Position numbers and translations under genes: made by a program
Shown here: positions 62,760-64,000 of the stretch, piece by piece
Layout: the number at the start of each line of letters is the position of its first letter
Numbering within the stretch: position 1 is the first letter of the stretch
The notes under the pieces: generated by a model
The model's database searches: none
The model's input: the letters and a program-made list of their open reading frames with translations, nothing else
What the model was told of the DNA's origin: nothing
Assembly: GCA_963849635.1 (NCBI GenBank)
Contig: CAWKIA010000035.1
Location: forward strand, 1 to 64,000
Reading direction: 5' to 3'
From: CAVRUD01 sp963849635
GTDB taxonomy: Bacteria; Chloroflexota; Chloroflexia; Thermomicrobiales; UBA6265
DNA length: 64,000 nt

Positions 62760-63827
62760 TCAGGGCACCGCCGTGGCTTCGGCCGCGGCTTCGGCGCGGC
62801 GGGCGGTCGTGGACTTCGGGACGATTTCGAGGGAACTGGCTTCGGGGTGATAGAGGAAGCAGGCCGCGTGCTGGTTCCCAACCTCGTACTGGGGCGGACG
62901 GGATTCGATGCACATGTCCATCACGTGCGGGCAGCGCTCGGCGAAGAGACAGCGGGCTCGGCTGTGGGCCTTGTCCGCCGGCAACTGACGCGGCGACAGC
63001 GCAATCTGGTCCCACTCGTGGTCCGGGTCCGGCGACGGGATCGAGCCGAGCAGCAGCCGGGTGTACGGGTGGGCCGGGGTGGCCATCACGTCGTCGACCG
63101 GACCATCCTCCACCGCCCGTCCGCGAGACATCACCATGATGTCGCCGCCCAGGTAGTAGGCGGCGGAGAGGTCGTGGGTGATGAAGAGCGTCGACATGCC
63201 GTAGCGCTCTTTGAAGTCGAGGAAGATGTTCATCAGGGTGGCGCGGACGGCCACATCGAGCATCGAGATCGGCTCGTCGGCGATGATCACCTTCGGGCGC
63301 AGCAGGTAGGCCCGGGCGAGCATCACCCGCTGCCGCTCACCGCCGGAGAGCTGGTGCGGGTGGCGGCCGATGACGTCCGGCGGGCGCAGGTTGACCGCGC
63401 GCAGCGCCTCTTCGATCAGGTCCCGCTTCTCCGCCTTCGATGACGCCAGCTTGAACTGCTTGATCGTCATGTCGAAGACGCGGTCGATCTTGTAGAACGG
63501 GTTGTAGATCCCGTACGGGTCCTGGAACACGGCCTGGACGTCCGTCCGAAAGACCTTCATCTCGTCTTTGCTGAGGTCGTAGATGTTCTTGCCGCGGTAG
63601 AGCGCCTCGCCACGGGTCGGCTTGCTGAGTCCCAGCAGCGAGCGGGCCAGGGTCGTCTTGCCGCTGCCGCTCTCGCCCACGATGCTCAGGATCCGGGGCG
63701 GCGACTCCGCGATTGCCAGCGATGCCCGGTCGACCGCGACGGTGCCACCGTGAGCCTCCTGGCCGAAGACGATCGAGACATCCTTCGCTTCCAGGATCGG
63801 GCCGGCAGGACTGGTTCCGTTCTGCAT
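62760..63827 (-). CDS. Oligopeptide-type ABC transporter ATPase (OppF/DppF-like)
   Basis: A 355-residue ATP-binding subunit. Walker A GESGSGKTTLARSLLG near residue 52, Q-loop VQAVFQDPYGIYNPF, signature LSGGERQRVMLARAYLLRP, Walker B VIIADEPISMLDVAVR and His switch FITHDLSAAYYLGG. The C-terminal oligopeptide extension has RCLFAERCPHVMDMCIESRP and QHAACFLYHP with four cysteines. It powers uptake of peptides, nickel or related solutes. The ATG at 63827 overlaps the upstream stop by one base (TGATG), so it is coupled to the second ATPase. Confidence 0.92.
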   Translation of the reverse strand: MQNGTSPAGPILEAKDVSIVFGQEAHGGTVAVDRASLAIAESPPRILSIVGESGSGKTTLARSLLGLSKPTRGEALYRGKNIYDLSKDEMKVFRTDVQAVFQDPYGIYNPFYKIDRVFDMTIKQFKLASSKAEKRDLIEEALRAVNLRPPDVIGRHPHQLSGGERQRVMLARAYLLRPKVIIADEPISMLDVAVRATLMNIFLDFKERYGMSTLFITHDLSAAYYLGGDIMVMSRGRAVEDGPVDDVMATPAHPYTRLLLGSIPSPDPDHEWDQIALSPRQLPADKAHSRARCLFAERCPHVMDMCIESRPPQYEVGNQHAACFLYHPEASSLEIVPKSTTARRAEAAAEATAVP

Positions 63828-64000
63828 CACACGACCCTCCGCGGCGTTGACTCCGGATGAAGATGGCAGGCGGCGAACCGGCCAGGACCGACCTCGACCT
63901 TGATCTCGTGGAACGTGCGCGGCCCCTGCTCCAACACCTCCAGGGTCGGCGGCACGGTCTCGCAGATCTCCATCTTGTAGGGACAGCGCGGGGCGAACCG
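63827..64000 (-). CDS. Oligopeptide-type ABC transporter ATPase (OppD/DppD-like), partial
   Basis: Only the last 57 codons are in the window. They form the C-terminal extension of the oligopeptide ABC ATPase family: RFAPRCPYKMEICETVPPTL, then RTFHEIKVEVGPGRFAACHL. The stop codon overlaps the start of the downstream ATPase (TGATG). The rest of the gene and probably the permease and binding-protein genes lie beyond the window edge. Confidence 0.88.
   Translation of the reverse strand, partial: RFAPRCPYKMEICETVPPTLEVLEQGPRTFHEIKVEVGPGRFAACHLHPESTPRRVV

Overview
The window looks like a piece of chromosome from a high-GC member of the Chloroflexota, most like the Thermomicrobia/Sphaerobacter group. 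This is an inference from style, not a database match. The clues are many STAND ATPase regulators (NB-ARC plus TPR), many Tat-exported small proteins with an SRRxALAGLG leader, a GT39-type membrane protein with a poly-glycine linker, and SnoaL, cupin and cupredoxin genes. There are no rRNA genes, no CRISPR array and no intact transposon. One tRNA gene, tRNA-Leu(UAG), lies at 50970-51053, next to a tyrosine recombinase remnant.

Layout. 0.1-1.7 kb: two SnoaL-like genes divergent from a MarR regulator, with twin operators between them. 2-4.4 kb: a frame-broken XRE/NB-ARC/TPR regulator. 4.5-9.8 kb: a cluster of small exported proteins that share one Tat leader, with duplicated and truncated copies. 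10-18.3 kb: an M24-like peptidase, a GH8 glycosidase, a bicupin, membrane proteins and an acetyltransferase-like protein. 18.3-24.2 kb: a beta-repeat exported protein and two paralogous LuxR-type STAND regulators with a shared upstream block. 24.5-36.4 kb: miscellaneous enzymes, a receiver protein, a large exported helical protein, a Gfo/Idh plus alcohol dehydrogenase pair, an MFS exporter and a broken cupin. 36.5-44.7 kb: a TIR/NB-ARC/TPR gene, a Cys-rich repeat protein, a SLOG-like protein divergent from a degenerate PfkB plus AAA+ locus, and a receiver protein. 45.6-50.9 kb: a PAP2-type membrane protein, a decayed two-component system, a DedA protein, a GT39 fragment and the integrase remnant. 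51-59.5 kb: an EamA transporter, an M20 peptidase, an HTH/NB-ARC/TPR/LuxR regulator, a multicopper oxidase and a tandem cupredoxin protein. 59.5-64 kb: a minus-strand operon with an oligopeptide-type ABC transporter, two amidohydrolases, a Rieske protein and an Rdx-like protein.

About fifteen genes are split by frameshifts even though the protein sequence continues smoothly in another frame. Most of these are repaired by removing one base, and the window also contains a poly-C block. This suggests residual insertion errors in the sequence rather than wholesale gene decay, so I list such genes as interrupted and give the span of the whole gene. The truncated two-component system, the integrase remnant and the short leader fragments do look like real decay.

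The best candidate for an undescribed system is 36.5-44.7 kb: a TIR-STAND protein, a single-domain SLOG-like protein and a catalytically degenerate PfkB/AAA+ protein. All three are nucleotide-related modules known from conflict and signalling systems.
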